Assembly (NCBI GenBank): GCA_030141605.1
Contig: JAQGDQ010000006.1
Span: forward strand, 248,001-312,000
Length of the DNA stretch: 64,000 nt
Origin: Tubiluchus corallicola
Lineage: Eukaryota > Priapulida > Priapulimorpha > Priapulimorphida > Tubiluchidae
Direction: 5' to 3'
The notes under the pieces were generated by a model. It searched no databases and was not told the DNA's origin. It worked only from the letters and a program-made list of their open reading frames with translations. The translations under genes were made by a program, and so were the position numbers. Below, piece by piece: positions 13,701-26,150 of the stretch. Position 1 is the stretch's first letter. The number at the start of each line of letters is the position of its first letter.

Positions 13701-16700
13701 ATCATGGGAAGGAAATTACTTGCTTTCGGTACTGTATTGATAAGATATGAAATTTGATTCTGTTATAGAAAAAATAGCATGTTACTCTTGCATGCAGTTA
13801 GCTGATTTGGAATGCAACATTATACCTGTATTATTCATTATACAGTTGCCTGAATTATTTTTAGCGAAATGTAACAGTTGCATGCTCACTTTTAACAAAG
13901 GTATATAATATCCTGTTGTAGAGGAAAAACATGATAACGGATACAATACTTTTCCACCATTTATTATACAGACTTGCATACAGTGACCTGGAGTTTTTCT
14001 GGCAAAGTTTAGCACTTTGTAGACTCGGTCTTGAAAAAAATCGAAAGACGACCTGAGCCATGGGCAGCAATTTACTCCCTTCACATCTTGTCAATATTTG
14101 TGTTTTGTGGGTTGGTGTTTTTGAAACAAAAATTAAGTATTTGTGTTTTGGGTTGTTTGGAACATGTCTTGCTAAGTATTCTTTGAAGTCCTTGAAGACA
14201 TTTTTCATTAATTAACTTTAAATGTAGATTTTAATAACTTTGTCAGGCTCTTGCTAAAGCTTGATGGAAAATGTAATTCTTTAGCCTAAAACCCGTAAAA
14301 TACACTAATGCCAATGCATCATATTGTTAGGTTTGACATATTAGTACGGCAAAGGGGGGAAAGAGTGCCTTAACAATATTAGACCATTCAGCTTTGTGTT
14401 CAGCACAGGTTTTGAAACAACTCTAACTCGAAGTTCAAACCATAAAGTTCAACCACAATCTAAACCATAATCTAGCCTACACAATTAGCATACTGATCCG
14501 TGTCATACAGGAAATGCAAACTTGCCATTAAATGACATGCAGGCCTAACATTTAGATACTCTAGATGTACAAACTGATCTTACATTTATTGTCCTTTATT
14601 TATTTTGTCATTGTATATTATATCTTGAAATTGCAGAAAATTATTCTAATTTGTTAATAATCACTGTAGTGTGTTTAAAAACCCTTTCAAATACTCGAAG
14701 GACAAATATGCTGTAGGCATAAAATCAGAGCCTGTCTTAGTCATGAGGTACTGGGTGTTCAATGTTCACTAAGGTGTTGAGCTTATAAATAAAATGTTAC
14801 TAGTTAAAATCCAAGCTGCATGCATTGGATTTTTTCATTTTTTTCTCTTATTCAGATTAAAAATCTAACAAATTGTATGGTTTTCACTGTTAATATAATT
14901 TTGAAATTAAGCTGATATATAGTGTTTCAACAGCTGTTTATACTAATTCTATTCCGTAGAAATGGATAAGTAGATATAAAATTTGACTTGATTTTATAAT
15001 TTAATACGTTTATAATATAAATTGTTAAAATTCATTAATCTATATGTGTAACGTTATGTTCTGTAGTAGAAGACTCAGCTTTCTAATAAATATGCTTTTT
15101 TCAGACTCAGCACAATTCAAATACTGCAGATTATGTGGCATCCGTGAATAGTGCAAAGCATCGTGATCAATGGCATAAAATTCTCTTCTCTGCATTTGTG
15201 AGAAAGGTAGCTGCATTTGCTGTTACATAGCATTTTGTGACAAAAAATGAAGCCATATGGTTTGGCGTGTGATTTACAAGCACGATCATATAGCTCAAAA
15301 AAATTTTAATTTATAGTAGTGACATTTACTCATTGCTATGGTAACCCATATTCTATAAGGCTGTTAAATACATTTTTCTGTATGTGCCTTAACATAATAT
15401 TCATACATATGAATTACGACATTGCTCATTGCAGATTTAGTGTGAGTTTCCAATAGTAAACTTGGTTAAGCCCATGATTTTTCATATAAAAATAACAGTT
15501 TGGTTAACATTACGTGTAATTATTATTTAGGTGAATAAACACAACAAATGTGAAAGTCGAGCTATTGCCATCACTGATGTAAACATCTACAAAATGGATC
15601 CAAAGAAGAAATTTAAGATCATGCACACTATTCCTATGGATGAGGTAATCATTCTTGACAAGTAACATTAAAAAACAACAACTTTTATTGTACCTTTTTT
15701 GTGTGTAACAGTTCTTTTACTTGACAACATTATTTATTAGTCCTCACTAGCTGATATTGTTGCAGTAGAGCAGGTAGCGATACTGCAATTTCAAATGTCA
15801 CTAGCAAAGCATTGCATTAATGTTTGCCAGTTTCTATCAAAACATTGTGTAAATGTTGCCCAGTTACTATTTGACTACAATATTGATATTCGCTGCTTTC
15901 AATTTTCAACAACTGGCTTGAAGTAGTAATTTAATATTGGAAATTACTTCATATTTTCAATTTATTGTTGTTAAATAGTAGGCTTCTTGGCTAGTTCACG
16001 ACAACTTAGCAATTATTTGCTAAATAAAGCAGCTGATAATCCTAAATGTTTGGTAATCAGGTGTAAGATATGAAGGCATACAGATGTGTTTCAAGATGTA
16101 ATAAAGCAGGTAATGACCGCTGAAGAGTAACTTTTGACCAAATGGAATTTCATTGTTAGTATGCCTCTAGCTGCACCATAGGCTGGCAACCAGAAGCTCC
16201 ACAGTTTGCACTGCCAGCATTTTTGCTTCCATTTCAAGCATTGAGCACCTGCAGTTTTTTTTTAATCGGCAACTTTATGCTGTTTTTCTAAATCACATGC
16301 TTAGTCTTCAATTCTTCAGTTACCCTATTTGAGATTTTAACGTCAACGGCTAAACAGGCGCTTACCAAAGAGGAACATACTTTCTAACAATCTGCATTTA
16401 TTTGATGCACTAACTCAACATGGGAAGTACTTTACCTTCCAGTTTTAACCGAGTTCCAATATGATGTGTCGGTTGATAGGAGCTTTTCAAAACCAGTCTG
16501 TATCTCAAGTTCCTGCTTCAACTTATATGCATGTATCATTGTAGCAGAAATGTCTATTTGTTATATTTTGCAATCACGCATCTAGAGTTTTGACTTTGGA
16601 CTAATTTTGCTCTTAAAATTATAGATTACAGGGATAACTGTTACGCCTGGCACAGATGGTTTGGTAGTTGTTCATCTGCAAGGAGGAAATGATTTAGCTG

Positions 16701-17256
16701 TTTGTTTAACTGGCGTCAGTTCTAATCGAGGCCAAAGCCGTGCATGTGAAATTGTTGGTGCTCTGTCGCAATTGTGGTTTAAGTATGTGCTTTTGATTTA
16801 TCGCAAGCATTATTGTTAAATACGATTTATGTAGAGTTGAGTGTTAAATATTGAGCTTTAGAACTAATGTGATGTACAGAGGTTGCAAATTTTTTGCACA
16901 GAAAAATTTGAAAAATGCCTGAACGAATTGTTATATGTAGTAGACTAGGCAAAAGTCATTTTTGTTCACTTAGTCTACATTATGAAAATCTGCAATGGAA
17001 ATATGCTAATTTGCTTTCTTGGCTAGTAATTTTTGATATGCTCTTAAGAAAGCTATGTATTTCGTTTTATGTTCTATTAGTTAAAGTCACATTATTTTCT
17101 AGGAAACATAGACGACCACTAAAGGTTGTTGTTGACAACGCAGTGCACTGCATGTTGGGAAACAAAGAGCGAAGCATTTCTATTGCAAAGTCTAATGTTA
17201 CCGAACCTTTGTTCAGAAAAAATGGACAGGAGCTGATACTTGATGTACCAAACTAA
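1751..17256 (+). CDS. MYO1D: Unconventional myosin class I, MYO1D/MYO1G-like, 5' partial
   Basis: Actin-based motor with a membrane-binding tail. Exons: 1751-1959, 2235-2328, 3266-3485, 5802-5897, 8139-8258, 8684-8887, 9079-9230, 9625-9739, 10044-10154, 11473-11678, 11905-12037, 12132-12298, 12700-12904, 13156-13277, 13376-13477, 13584-13728, 15105-15206, 15531-15644, 16625-16782, 17103-17256; phases agree at every junction, giving 975 residues and a TAA stop. The P-loop GESGSGKT opens at 2235, switch I (NDNSSRFGK) lies in the third exon and switch II (DIYGFE) at 9196. Glu sits at the TEDS position (8825-8827). After the converter come IQ-like sequence ([14 protein letters not shown]) and a basic TH1 tail ending in LDVPN. 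Human MYO1D has about 1,006 residues, so about 35-40 N-terminal residues lie upstream of the window. The tail length excludes long-tailed class I myosins. The donor at 12038 is GC rather than GT. Assignment to the 1D/1G clade rests on remembered motor and tail similarity; an invertebrate gene could be ancestral to both. Confidence 0.95.
2115..2163. repeat. Imperfect (GT)n microsatellite
   Basis: About 49 bp of alternating GT with GC and AC interruptions, in the intron between the first two myosin exons of the window. The purine-pyrimidine alternation is unbroken. Confidence 0.85.
3865..4540. mobile_element. Short nonautonomous TIR element (MITE-like)
   Basis: The segment 3865-3904 matches the reverse complement of 4501-4540 at about 35 of 40 positions. 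The inner part, CGTCCATAAGTCGGCA, is identical in both arms. The 676-bp unit lies inside a myosin intron. Its longest open frame (4114-4425) resembles no transposase I know, so it is probably nonautonomous. Target-site duplications are not clear; both flanks carry CTAT-like sequence. I cannot name the superfamily. Confidence 0.65.
4764..4793. repeat. (TTG)n trinucleotide microsatellite
   Basis: Around nine TTG units with one substitution, directly upstream of the degenerate tandem array in the same intron. Confidence 0.85.
4810..5700. repeat. Degenerate tandem array, about six units of ~150 bp
   Basis: A recurring block follows this order: AAAAGGCTAAGCTT-like sequence, 'TTGCAATGGATCATC', 'GAAACTTTA', 'ATATACTAGAA', 'TTCTGCATCGA', a GAGTCGGATTTT-like segment, 'TTTGCCATTTTGAATTC', then 'ATAACATCATTTTCG'. 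Copies start near 4830, 4975, 5120, 5290, 5430 and 5590. They differ by many substitutions and small indels. The array fills much of the intron between exons 3266-3485 and 5802-5897. The apparent 92-residue frame at 4840-5118 is just two repeat units read through. Confidence 0.75.
6330..7030. repeat. Second degenerate repeat with G/C-rich tracts
   Basis: Blocks share 'tgacctgtcac-tactgacaat', 'caacatt', 'aaaatattttacc', a GGGAGGGAGGATCCAG-like G-rich segment, then 'gcaactgtagtgttat-aaggcaggtttt-tct'. The best pair is around 6655-6750 and 6915-7020, about 265 bp apart. A 14-C run lies near 6930-6943. It sits in the intron between 5898 and 8138. The G-rich blocks could be recombination or slippage-prone; origin unknown. 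Confidence 0.6.
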
Positions 17257-20200
17257 ATTGAAAGATACAAAAAGATCCAGGAAATTTATTAGTGCGAGTT
17301 TAATTTGTATGAAATAATTGAAGTCCTCTTGAATACCATGTCTTTTATTCTAACATAATACAAGTTTTTTTCCTTATTAAAAATATAATTTTTGGTATAG
17401 TTTCCAGCATGTCTCTGACTGCTATCGGAAAAGTCACTTTAGTTATAGTGTGTTCATAATAAGAGGTATCAGTTACCTTCTTTAAAAGTATACGCATGCA
17501 CGAACAAACACAAACACTCATTTATTATTATCATACAAAGGTAATGATACCTCCCACATCTTATAAGCTGACAGGAATGCAAAATCAAAATATGTTTGTA
17601 AAACATTTTTCTATCATTTAAGTAAGTGTAAGGAGTTTTTTCGTATGTGTTTTGAAAATCGAGGCCTCTATTCTTGATGTACTATTGCAGTCGATTTCTA
17701 AGTCCTCCATTTCCCGGTGTATTTCTGTTAATGTTTGGTGTATAGTGGCCTTCACTTTATCAATTGTCTTGTCATTGTAGACCTCGGGTTTTCAGGTAGA
17801 GACCAAATAAACAAATGAGGAGATGAGCGTACAGGCCAACCAATGTCACCATGTTAGGAAATCAAGTGTCCCGTTGGCATAGTTGCCAAATTTTGCCAGT
17901 TTTGGCTCCAAAAAATTTGTAACATTTTCACATAACCAATGGGAATAATTTGTTAATTAGTTTTCTGGTTATTTTGACTGACAGCCGGGAACATGTCCAC
18001 TGTTTTGACAATGTTTCTTAATTATGTAGAGCCTGCCCTATTTCTGTCTTTGGTCACTTAACATACATCACTTGCAAAGATGCTAAATAATGAATACTGA
18101 ATAAAATATTGAAACTTTATCAACATAATGACACCGTTACCATCTGCTTAGCTTCGTTAGCAATATACCAATGTGGGTATGTAAAATGTGGGAGGTTTTG
18201 TTGCCGCACCCTGTGTTTGTGCACAGTGTACTGGCTGTACTGTTACTTTAAAGTAATGCAGTTGCTTATACATTTTCATTGCATACTATACAACACTTGA
18301 TTGTACCACTTACGTTGATGCTGGAATCTAAAGCACATGCATTTTGTTATAGATATTGACACACTGAAGAGTAAGCGAAAATTTATAATTTGATTAAAAA
18401 GAAATGTACGTATGTAATGTGATTAGAACTTCAACGAATATCTAACACTTACATGTGTGGTGCTAAATAGTGCTTAGCCTTGTCATTTGAATCTGATGGC
18501 AGCGAGTGACATGCAAGGCTGCTAATTATTTATCTTATGAATTCATTGAAAGTTTAAGCAAGTACTTTTACTGTGGACTTTAATTATTACATTTCACTTT
18601 TGCCAAATACTATTGAATATGTCTTTCACTATTCAACTTTTCTACATGAAATTTTTAATTTGGACATGATTATTTAAATTTGTATACACTAACTATAAAC
18701 GACTGTAGTTGTAGCTTTCTAGCCAGTAATATTATCATGCCGATATTTTATGTATATAAATTTTTTGTAGACGACTAAATTATAAAGTTTAATTGCACGT
18801 GTTACATAGTTCTTGTCTTTTGTACAATCATTTGCACATTTACTGTGATTTTGCTTCGTTTGAGGTGGCTTAATGATTATGAAGTTATAATTAGTACCTA
18901 TAGGATTTTTCTACAAAAGCTAATGGGAAGTATCTTGAATTTGCACTCAGTTAAACTGGATTGTTTGGAAGGTATGAAAACCACTTAAAAATGCTGTTTT
19001 GATCTGCTAAATTATGAAATATGCACTTCATCAAGATGGGTGTGTCTTCCTTTAAATTTACTTATGATAACGTTGATGGTGACTCAATAAGTATTTTTTA
19101 TCAGAGAGCTTTTCAGCTTAGATGCACTATGTCTAAGTGCAGTGTCAGTACACAAGATTATGGTCACAATTAAATGTGTCTGTGAGTGCAGTCTGACTTT
19201 ATTTTGCATAATCACAAGTCATGATTGACAAGGCGATATAGCTGTGTTGAAATTTGTATTTTTGCCAAGACTCAGTTTTAGTTTTAGCTGATTTTGTAAA
19301 TTTAGGTTTCTGAAATTACAATAACATCATGGTTGCAATGCAGTAGCTCTGACATTGTTCATGGATCCCTTGTGTGTAGAATCTTGGTTTTTTTACTGCG
19401 TGTTTTCTTTGAATACAGCTGTCTATTGTATGGTAGGAAAGGATTTAGGTAGTAAATTTTATGAAGTAATTCCTATTTTCTCGAAAATGTCTTGACTGAA
19501 TCATTATTGCTAGTTTCTCTTTTGTATTACAGATAATGTCGCTAGTCAATTTTCTTTTTGGTATAAAATCTTGTGACTGAATTGGCAAATGACACATGGT
19601 GAAAATGATTACGTCTTGACTGCTAAACAATTTTTTACCCGAGTTATTGTGCCATTCATTCTTGAATTTTTTATACATGTATTATGAAACTTGCTTAAAT
19701 TATATCCATATGTTATTGTATGTCTATATATATATATATTATTATTATGTAGTATGTGTCTCTTTGAATGTGTTGTTTGCATGTTGTTAGTATACATCAT
19801 TGTAGTAAATTATTGCCTTGCTATTTTTCTGTACAAGTATGATTTTTGCAGAGAACTATAGATTTACTGATAATGAATTCTAAACTGCACATTATAAAGG
19901 TCGCGTTTGTGTGTGGTGGATAGTTTAATTATTTTTCGAGCGCCACAGTGCTTTTAAGGTTACAATGATTTTCGCCAGGGGCCAAAGTTCAAGAAAATAA
20001 TTTATTATTAATTGTGTTCTTATGCGAAGTGTATTATAGAATAATAATTTTCTAAGTAATAAAATAAATCAATTGTAATTAGTTTATTGTTTTGCTTGGT
20101 TGATAGTGCACATAACGCTTAATTGTATACATATCAGCAATGGTGTTTTATACCGAGCGTGCTCTGGTTTTGTGAAATGGCATGAAGTTTTTTGTTCCGT

Positions 20201-23200
20201 GATTATGTTGACGTATTGTAGTACCAAACGCTGATTTTAGTAATAGAAAATCCTGATTTAAGTAATTATTTTCTTGTCTTGCTGTTTAATTCTCAAAAAG
20301 TGTTCAGACTGCTATCTAGTTTAGTTTGTACCAGCTTCATATGATGCTTTTAATGCAATTTATTTGCCATTTATTAATTATAATTGTTCAGCGCATCAGT
20401 TCCAACCAGTAGTGAATTACTGTAGTTCAAAAACAAAACTATGACGTTAGCCTTTTGTACACTCGCATAACAAATGGAAAGAAAAAACTTGAAGGAACAG
20501 ACATAATAACTAAAATTTAGTCCACGTGAAGTTTATATAATTGTAATAATAATAATAATAATGATAATAGTTTATTCTTAAAAACGCACTCCATCTGAAA
20601 ATCTCTGCTTTTTACAATAAAATTAAAGGAAATAAAAAATCACACAGTCAATCGCAATAAAAATAATTGTGCAGTTACAATTTAAAAGAATTAGCTTCGT
20701 ATGATACTGAATAAAAATTTGTAGTTACAGTTTACAGTTATACAAACTACATGTATTTAATATTGAAATTCGACATTACAATTTCGGTTGTCCAACACTT
20801 CAAAAGAGAGTGAAATTGACTAGTACATAGATATGAGACAGTAGTTATATATTTAAGTATGTCGTTCAGTTTATGTTACTTAAAAACTGACATTGGTATT
20901 TTCATTCGCATCTAAAAGGTTTAATAAAAATGTACAGTATTCGTTTTATCATTATCAAGACTATATTCGCGTTTATTGATATATTTTAAGACTCTACTCG
21001 AATTCGACATCAAATCTAGAATACTTATGCAGCTTTCAACAACCTGTAAATTAAACCCTAGAACGCAACAAGCAGACAAGCTAGCATTACGAGCAAAGAC
21101 GCTGATCAGTGAATTATTGCTACACAAACTTTTTATAAGCATCCTTACAAAACGTTTAGAATACCACACTAGGGTGATTAGTATTGCATACAAATTCCAA
21201 AGTTTTCTTATCGTAATAGGAAATATTTTAATTTCCACTTTAGAATTACCAAATAAAAATCATTTTTCGACCGAGATTTATCATCATGATCAGACAAGTC
21301 AGCTGAAGTTATTATATATACGACCTAAATGAAACACCGTTTTAAGCCAAGTTAAGGGAATTCCATCAAGAAAAACCCTGTATTACATGAATGCTGGGGA
21401 TTACCGAGAATGAATAATACCCATTTACTTATACTATTACTTTAAATTGATATTTTACTAAGAAACTGTTTTAAATGTGACTGGCTTACAATCACCTGTC
21501 ATCTAGAGAAATGTCATAATTAAGCAAATTAATTTAGTGAAATAAGTCAATAATTAAATAAGCAGTGATAATAAATGGTTAGCAAACTGGTTCAACAATT
21601 TATTCAAGAATTTTTGTCAGCGTTCTTAAATAGCACTATCAACTAGCAAGTACTTGACCTTAATTAAGCTAATAACATTAGCTGTTGGCCTGTTGGCCTT
21701 GACCTTTGGCCACTAATATCTACATTATATTGTTAGGTATGGAGTGCATTAAACCAAAAAAGTATGATAACCTTCAAATTGTAGCAGCTTCTAAATTGGG
21801 TGAAAAAGATAGAGCAAAAATTTAAATGTTATTTCATATGAAACTTTTAAAAATGAATTCACTCACTGCTTTTGCGCTTGAAAAAAACGTTTCATGGTTA
21901 GACAAAAAATAGACAAAACTTTTAGTAGATGTCACACATTCGATTGAGTGTTCTCTTTATAGTAACAATTATCTCGTAGCAGACAGGAGTCTACTGTTAG
22001 GCAATGACGTGCAGGCAAGGAAAACCTTTGGGTGAAAATTTCACCAAGCTGTTGATATTTGCATCAACTATGTATTCTGACAATACTGACAATAAAAAAT
22101 GCCAGCCCGCTGCAAATTTGACTAAGCATTGGCCTTTGATAGATTAACCATAAATCTTTGACCTTCGATTTTTCTCTTCATATTTAAGTCAGGTGGAAGG
22201 AATCTAACCAACGACCTCAACAAATTTTGCTGATATTAAAAGTAGTATTGAACAGATTCTGAGTTATACGTGTCAATCGCAACATAGTCTGTCATCTGTC
22301 ATCTCCAAAATTTATATTCATCTGAACAAAATCAGTAGCTTCAAAATTACAGGCAGACGCAAACAACATTCAACACACACCTCCGTAGCTTTTTACCTCA
22401 CAATTCTCGTTCCATTTGTGATGAAACTGTAATACAGGTTCAAAATACCGCACTAAGCGAATCATTCATATGTGCAGTTATCCAGTAAGACACGACAAGT
22501 ATTGATTTTGGTCAATCTGGTCGACACTAAAATTCTGTTTTGAAGAATTCGTTCGGGTTTTAACGGCGAATACATTTAAAGATGTATTGTCACAATCTAA
22601 TACATACTGTAAATGAAAACAAGCATTTATATCTCATGCTTCTGGAGACGAAATTGTTGTACAATTATTTTCCTACACTCGTATCTAGTGACTGGTGTCT
22701 ACCCTCATATCTAGTGACTGTTACAACATTTTACTGACTGCAAGCAAAATAAACAACCTTGTCCAATTTTGCGGTTCCACGGCGTTGACAGTTGACTCAC
22801 ATTTGTCTTGGAGACATCGCTGGCCCTCTTTTATTTTTATGCCCTCCTCTCTGTTTAGACTGCAACTAAAGCCGTGACATATGTTCGTGAATGGTACAGT
22901 GTAACTGCTACAAGCGGCTTCATGGCTTTTCAATGCGGAGAAATGGAGTGCGATTCTGTGCGAAGATTTCTTTGTGGCTTATTATTTTGTCTGTAACGAC
23001 TTCTGAGTGCATCAGACTGAGTTGCGCACTTGTCAAGAGATTGATTAGACACTAGCTACTATGCGACAAAATTGCCTAAGCTTTATTAAAACTGTTGTTG
23101 ACTTAATTCTAACTTATTTATTTCGTATTATCAGGTGCCGTCTACTGTTTTAAACCTTTACCGGTTATTTATACTGTGGACGGTTACCTACATTTTGTTC

Positions 23201-23746
23201 TGCCAGACCTATGGGATAGAGTTTTTTTAAGTACAAACTTTCAACAGTATTTTTAGAATCTTTCTGTTAGCGCTGGCTGGCGCAGGGGCGGGAAGCACAG
23301 TCCACCTTTAACATTCGATTCGTCAAGAAATATTGTCCAGACCTCTTCCTGCAGTTATAATAATTATTATTATTATTATAAAACGAACAAAAGTAAATTG
23401 AGTAACATGGTGTTGTAATATTAGTACGACGTAGGGAAAATATATATGATATAAGCACATTTTAGTTAGTGACGTTAGTTACATATTAGTCCTGTCTTGC
23501 CATACTATGGTAACTTCTCTACTACACAGACTGGAAGTCTGCTTATCCGTTCAGCTGGCGTTAATAAACAATAATTTTAAACACCGCAGCTAGCAAGCTG
23601 TAGCAGCAAATGTTATTATGATATCGTATTCACTTCCTTTCCCTGAGAAGCGAAGAGAGGATGTGAGTTGAATGATCTGGTACAACACGTACATTCCGAA
23701 TTCTGTCATGCATGGTTGAACGAGGCCATTTTCTGTCATTGTGAAA
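17257..23746. other. Intergenic region between MYO1D-like and fucosyltransferase genes
   Basis: AT-rich sequence starting with the myosin 3' UTR. Apart from the transposase remnant described separately, I see a short TA tract near 19726 and a (TAA)n run at 20544-20568. The latter is next to sequence that, read on the minus strand, could be a LINE 3' end. Open frames here (for example 20976-21332 and its reverse) show no recognisable domain or splice context. Confidence 0.6.
17617..17880 (-). pseudogene. Mariner/IS630-like transposase C-terminal remnant
   Basis: Read on the minus strand, one frame gives IGWPVRSSPHLFIW and a shifted frame gives VYNDKTIDKVKATIHQTL. This order resembles the C-terminal 'WPxRSPDL...FFLWGYLK..VY' block of Tc1/mariner-type DDE transposases. 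At least two frame changes and a stop interrupt it, so it is dead. Just beyond its stop, 17464-17480 and 17538-17556 form a short inverted pair around AGGTATCA-TTACCTT, possibly a terminal repeat. The family call depends on short motifs. Confidence 0.42.
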
Positions 23747-24901
23747 ATGATAATACGGAACGTAGATACCGCGTTTGTGTTATTCCTGGTTTTATTAGCA
23801 GCAGGGATTTGTGTACTTTTCCTACGAGCTTTTAACCTCCATAATTATTCGTACAGCGTGTATTTCATTAAAACGCACAGCTTGTTTTTAGAACCAAGCG
23901 GAAATCACTTATCAGGAAACCGCATCAGGAACAGCGAAGCAAACCGAAGGCCTTTGACACGAATTTTGTTTTGGAATAGGTTTTCATCTTTTGATGCGTT
24001 CAATTTTGGTTTAGGAAATGAACCATTTCAAAAGTTCCATTGTCCTGTGTCGGAGTGTGAAACTACTGAAGACAAGTTACTGATAAACAGCAGCAGTGCT
24101 ATTGTTATCAACATGGACATTCCTTTAATACATTTTGAACTGCCGCAGCATAGATTTTTCTGGCAAAGTTGGGTGTATTTTTCATTAGAACCGCCAGTGT
24201 ACGCTAGAAATCCAAATTTTTCATCATTAAATAATCTTTTTAATTTGACGCTGACATACAAATCGAATTCGGATGTAATCCGATGGTACGGGAATATTTA
24301 CGCCGGCCGTCGTCCTCAGATGGGAACAAACTTTGCTGCTAACAAAACAAGATTAGTAGCCTGGATTGTGAGTCGCTGTAAAAGTTCAAGTAGACGCGAA
24401 GTTTTAGTTGAACAACTGCAAGAATTTATCCCAGTTGACATATACGGTCGATGCGGTAATCTAACTTGTCCTAGAAACATCTCGTGTATGCAAATGATAG
24501 AGCAAAATTATAAATTTTATTTATCCTTTGAAAATGCAGTATGTAAAGACTATGTTACGGAGAAATTTTTTAATGTTCTGCGCTGGAACATTGTTCCCAT
24601 TGTGTTGGGAGGAGCCAACTATTCCAACATTGCTCCTAAAACTGCATACATTGACGTCAACAATTTCTCTTCTGCTAAACAGCTTGCTACCTATCTATTG
24701 TTTTTGGATCAAAATCCCGATGCGTATAATGAGTATTTTTCTTGGAAGGGAAAGCATCGCTTTATCCACAAACACTCGTTTTGCGACCTTTGCGCTCTCT
24801 TAAATAACAAAAGTGCCAATGAAAAAATACTTGGTGATGTAGAAGATTTTTGGAGTGTGGATAGTGAATGTGTAAATGGCGGCTGGTGGAATAAAAGCTG
24901 A
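23747..24901 (+). CDS. Alpha-(1,3)-fucosyltransferase, GT10 family, intronless
   Basis: A Golgi type II membrane enzyme that transfers fucose from GDP-fucose to N-acetylglucosamine-containing glycans. The frame is uninterrupted for 384 residues from the ATG at 23747; a GTG two codons upstream is not a likely start. A short cytosolic tail is followed by a hydrophobic anchor (about residues 9-27), a stem, and the GT10 catalytic domain. Diagnostic segments are VAWIVSRCKSSSRRE, VDIYGRCGNLTCPR, FYLSFENAVCKDYVTEKFFN and VPIVLGGANYS, the last two carrying the GDP-fucose-binding signature. NxS/T sites are present. It is one exon among intron-rich neighbours, so it may derive from retroposition or belong to an intronless subfamily. 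Acceptor specificity (core alpha-1,3 versus Lewis type) cannot be read from sequence. Confidence 0.93.
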   Translation: MIIRNVDTAFVLFLVLLAAGICVLFLRAFNLHNYSYSVYFIKTHSLFLEPSGNHLSGNRIRNSEANRRPLTRILFWNRFSSFDAFNFGLGNEPFQKFHCPVSECETTEDKLLINSSSAIVINMDIPLIHFELPQHRFFWQSWVYFSLEPPVYARNPNFSSLNNLFNLTLTYKSNSDVIRWYGNIYAGRRPQMGTNFAANKTRLVAWIVSRCKSSSRREVLVEQLQEFIPVDIYGRCGNLTCPRNISCMQMIEQNYKFYLSFENAVCKDYVTEKFFNVLRWNIVPIVLGGANYSNIAPKTAYIDVNNFSSAKQLATYLLFLDQNPDAYNEYFSWKGKHRFIHKHSFCDLCALLNNKSANEKILGDVEDFWSVDSECVNGGWWNKS

Positions 24902-25689
24902 TATCAGAAAATTTAGCGATGCTTTTATTATTGATGATCCACGGAAGCTTATAGCTCCTAATCTCTACAATATCCAGCTGGTGTCAGTTGTATTATTTGT
25001 ACATAGACAGACAATGGCCCATTATGTATCTTTATTGACTTCTATTCACACCTGTGGGTCTACACTAATTAACTGTGTTTTCTTTTGAAGTTTATGGTTT
25101 TGTCAAACCATGCATATAGAGTACACTGAAATAACTAAACAAAAAAAAACATCTGTAAGGTATACTGTAAGGTATAAGGACAATAATCAATGAAGCCTAC
25201 ACTAAACAGGCCCTTACGACAATGTCTGTTATCGTGTCTCTCAATAGTATTTAAGTTTTTTGTATGGGTTTTAGCTAAATTTACGACACTGCAGAGGCCG
25301 GCATCAGTTGTCACTCTATTTAAAATTTGCTTGAAGTTCAGTAACTTGAAGAGTCGCTAACCCATACAGGTGCAGGTGGGTGTCCTTACGTGTTTCACAT
25401 CTTTTTTCATTATACAGGGAGTTACCGTCTTTGAAAACCATTTAACTATTACTGGACAAAGTCATAACATCTAATAATGCCTTCAATACAGTGCTCATGA
25501 AAACGACAAAGATGAAGGAAAATTTGCGTTTCATGATACACCGGCTATTAGTGCCTTAATTTTTAATTTACAAACGTATATAGGCTTTAGCTTGTAAGTG
25601 AACATAGATAACCTTAACGCGTGTGTGTACCGCATATACGTATGTAGGTAGTAAAATAAAAAATAAGCAAAGTCTGGTATTCTGTTCGG

Positions 25690-26150
25690 TGACCGATAAA
25701 AAAGTCAAAGGAGAAAAGTCACAATTAATGTATAGAGACCGGGAAAAGTCACAATTTGGGTTATGAAAGAAAGTCAGGTAATAAATCAAAAATATTCAAT
25801 TCACTTAATTTATTTATTTAAAATTCACAGTTTCTTTAAGTATCATAAACAATAAACATAAACAATAAGTAATAAAACAGAAAATATTTTAAATCAGTTA
25901 TTAACTGGCAATATAAACTTGTGCATATTGACAACACTGTTTAGATGTGATGACATTGCAAAAAGGTGAAAAAACACGTTTTGTTCAATGTCTTAGGGTT
26001 TAGGATTAGAGTTAGGGCTAGGGGTTATAGGGCTCAGGTTAGGGTTATTTCCTGTGACTTTTTTCCTATGAGATTTTTCCCTTTGACTTTTTATCTGTGA
26101 CTTTTTCATGTGAGTTTCTTACTTGTGATTTTATTACCTGGATTCTTCTG
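25690..26150. repeat. Inverted arrays of an AAAAAGTCACA-type unit (foldback-like)
   Basis: The left arm (25693-25785) repeats GATAAAAAAGTCAAAGG / GAAAAGTCACA / CAGGTAATAAA. The right arm (26045-26145) holds the same units in reverse complement: CCTGTGACTTTTTTCC, CCCTTTGACTTTTTATC, ATTACCTGG. The arms are ~250 bp apart and enclose the telomere-like stretch. Unit order is not strictly mirrored, as expected for arrays rather than a simple hairpin. This resembles foldback-type elements, but the family is unknown to me. Confidence 0.6.
25992..26047 (+). repeat. Degenerate interstitial telomere-like repeat
   Basis: About 56 bp of TTAGGG-like units with variants (TTTAGGA, TTAGAG, TTAGGGC, TAGGGG, TATAGGGC, TCAGG, TTAGGG). 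Only two or three units are exact. It lies at the inner edge of the right arm of the inverted array. Confidence 0.6.

Noticed and set aside
20921-21332. Overlapping 105- and 118-residue open frames on opposite strands
   Set aside because: AT-rich, without recognisable domain. A LINE 3' end was considered because of the nearby (TAA)n run but no RT motif was found.
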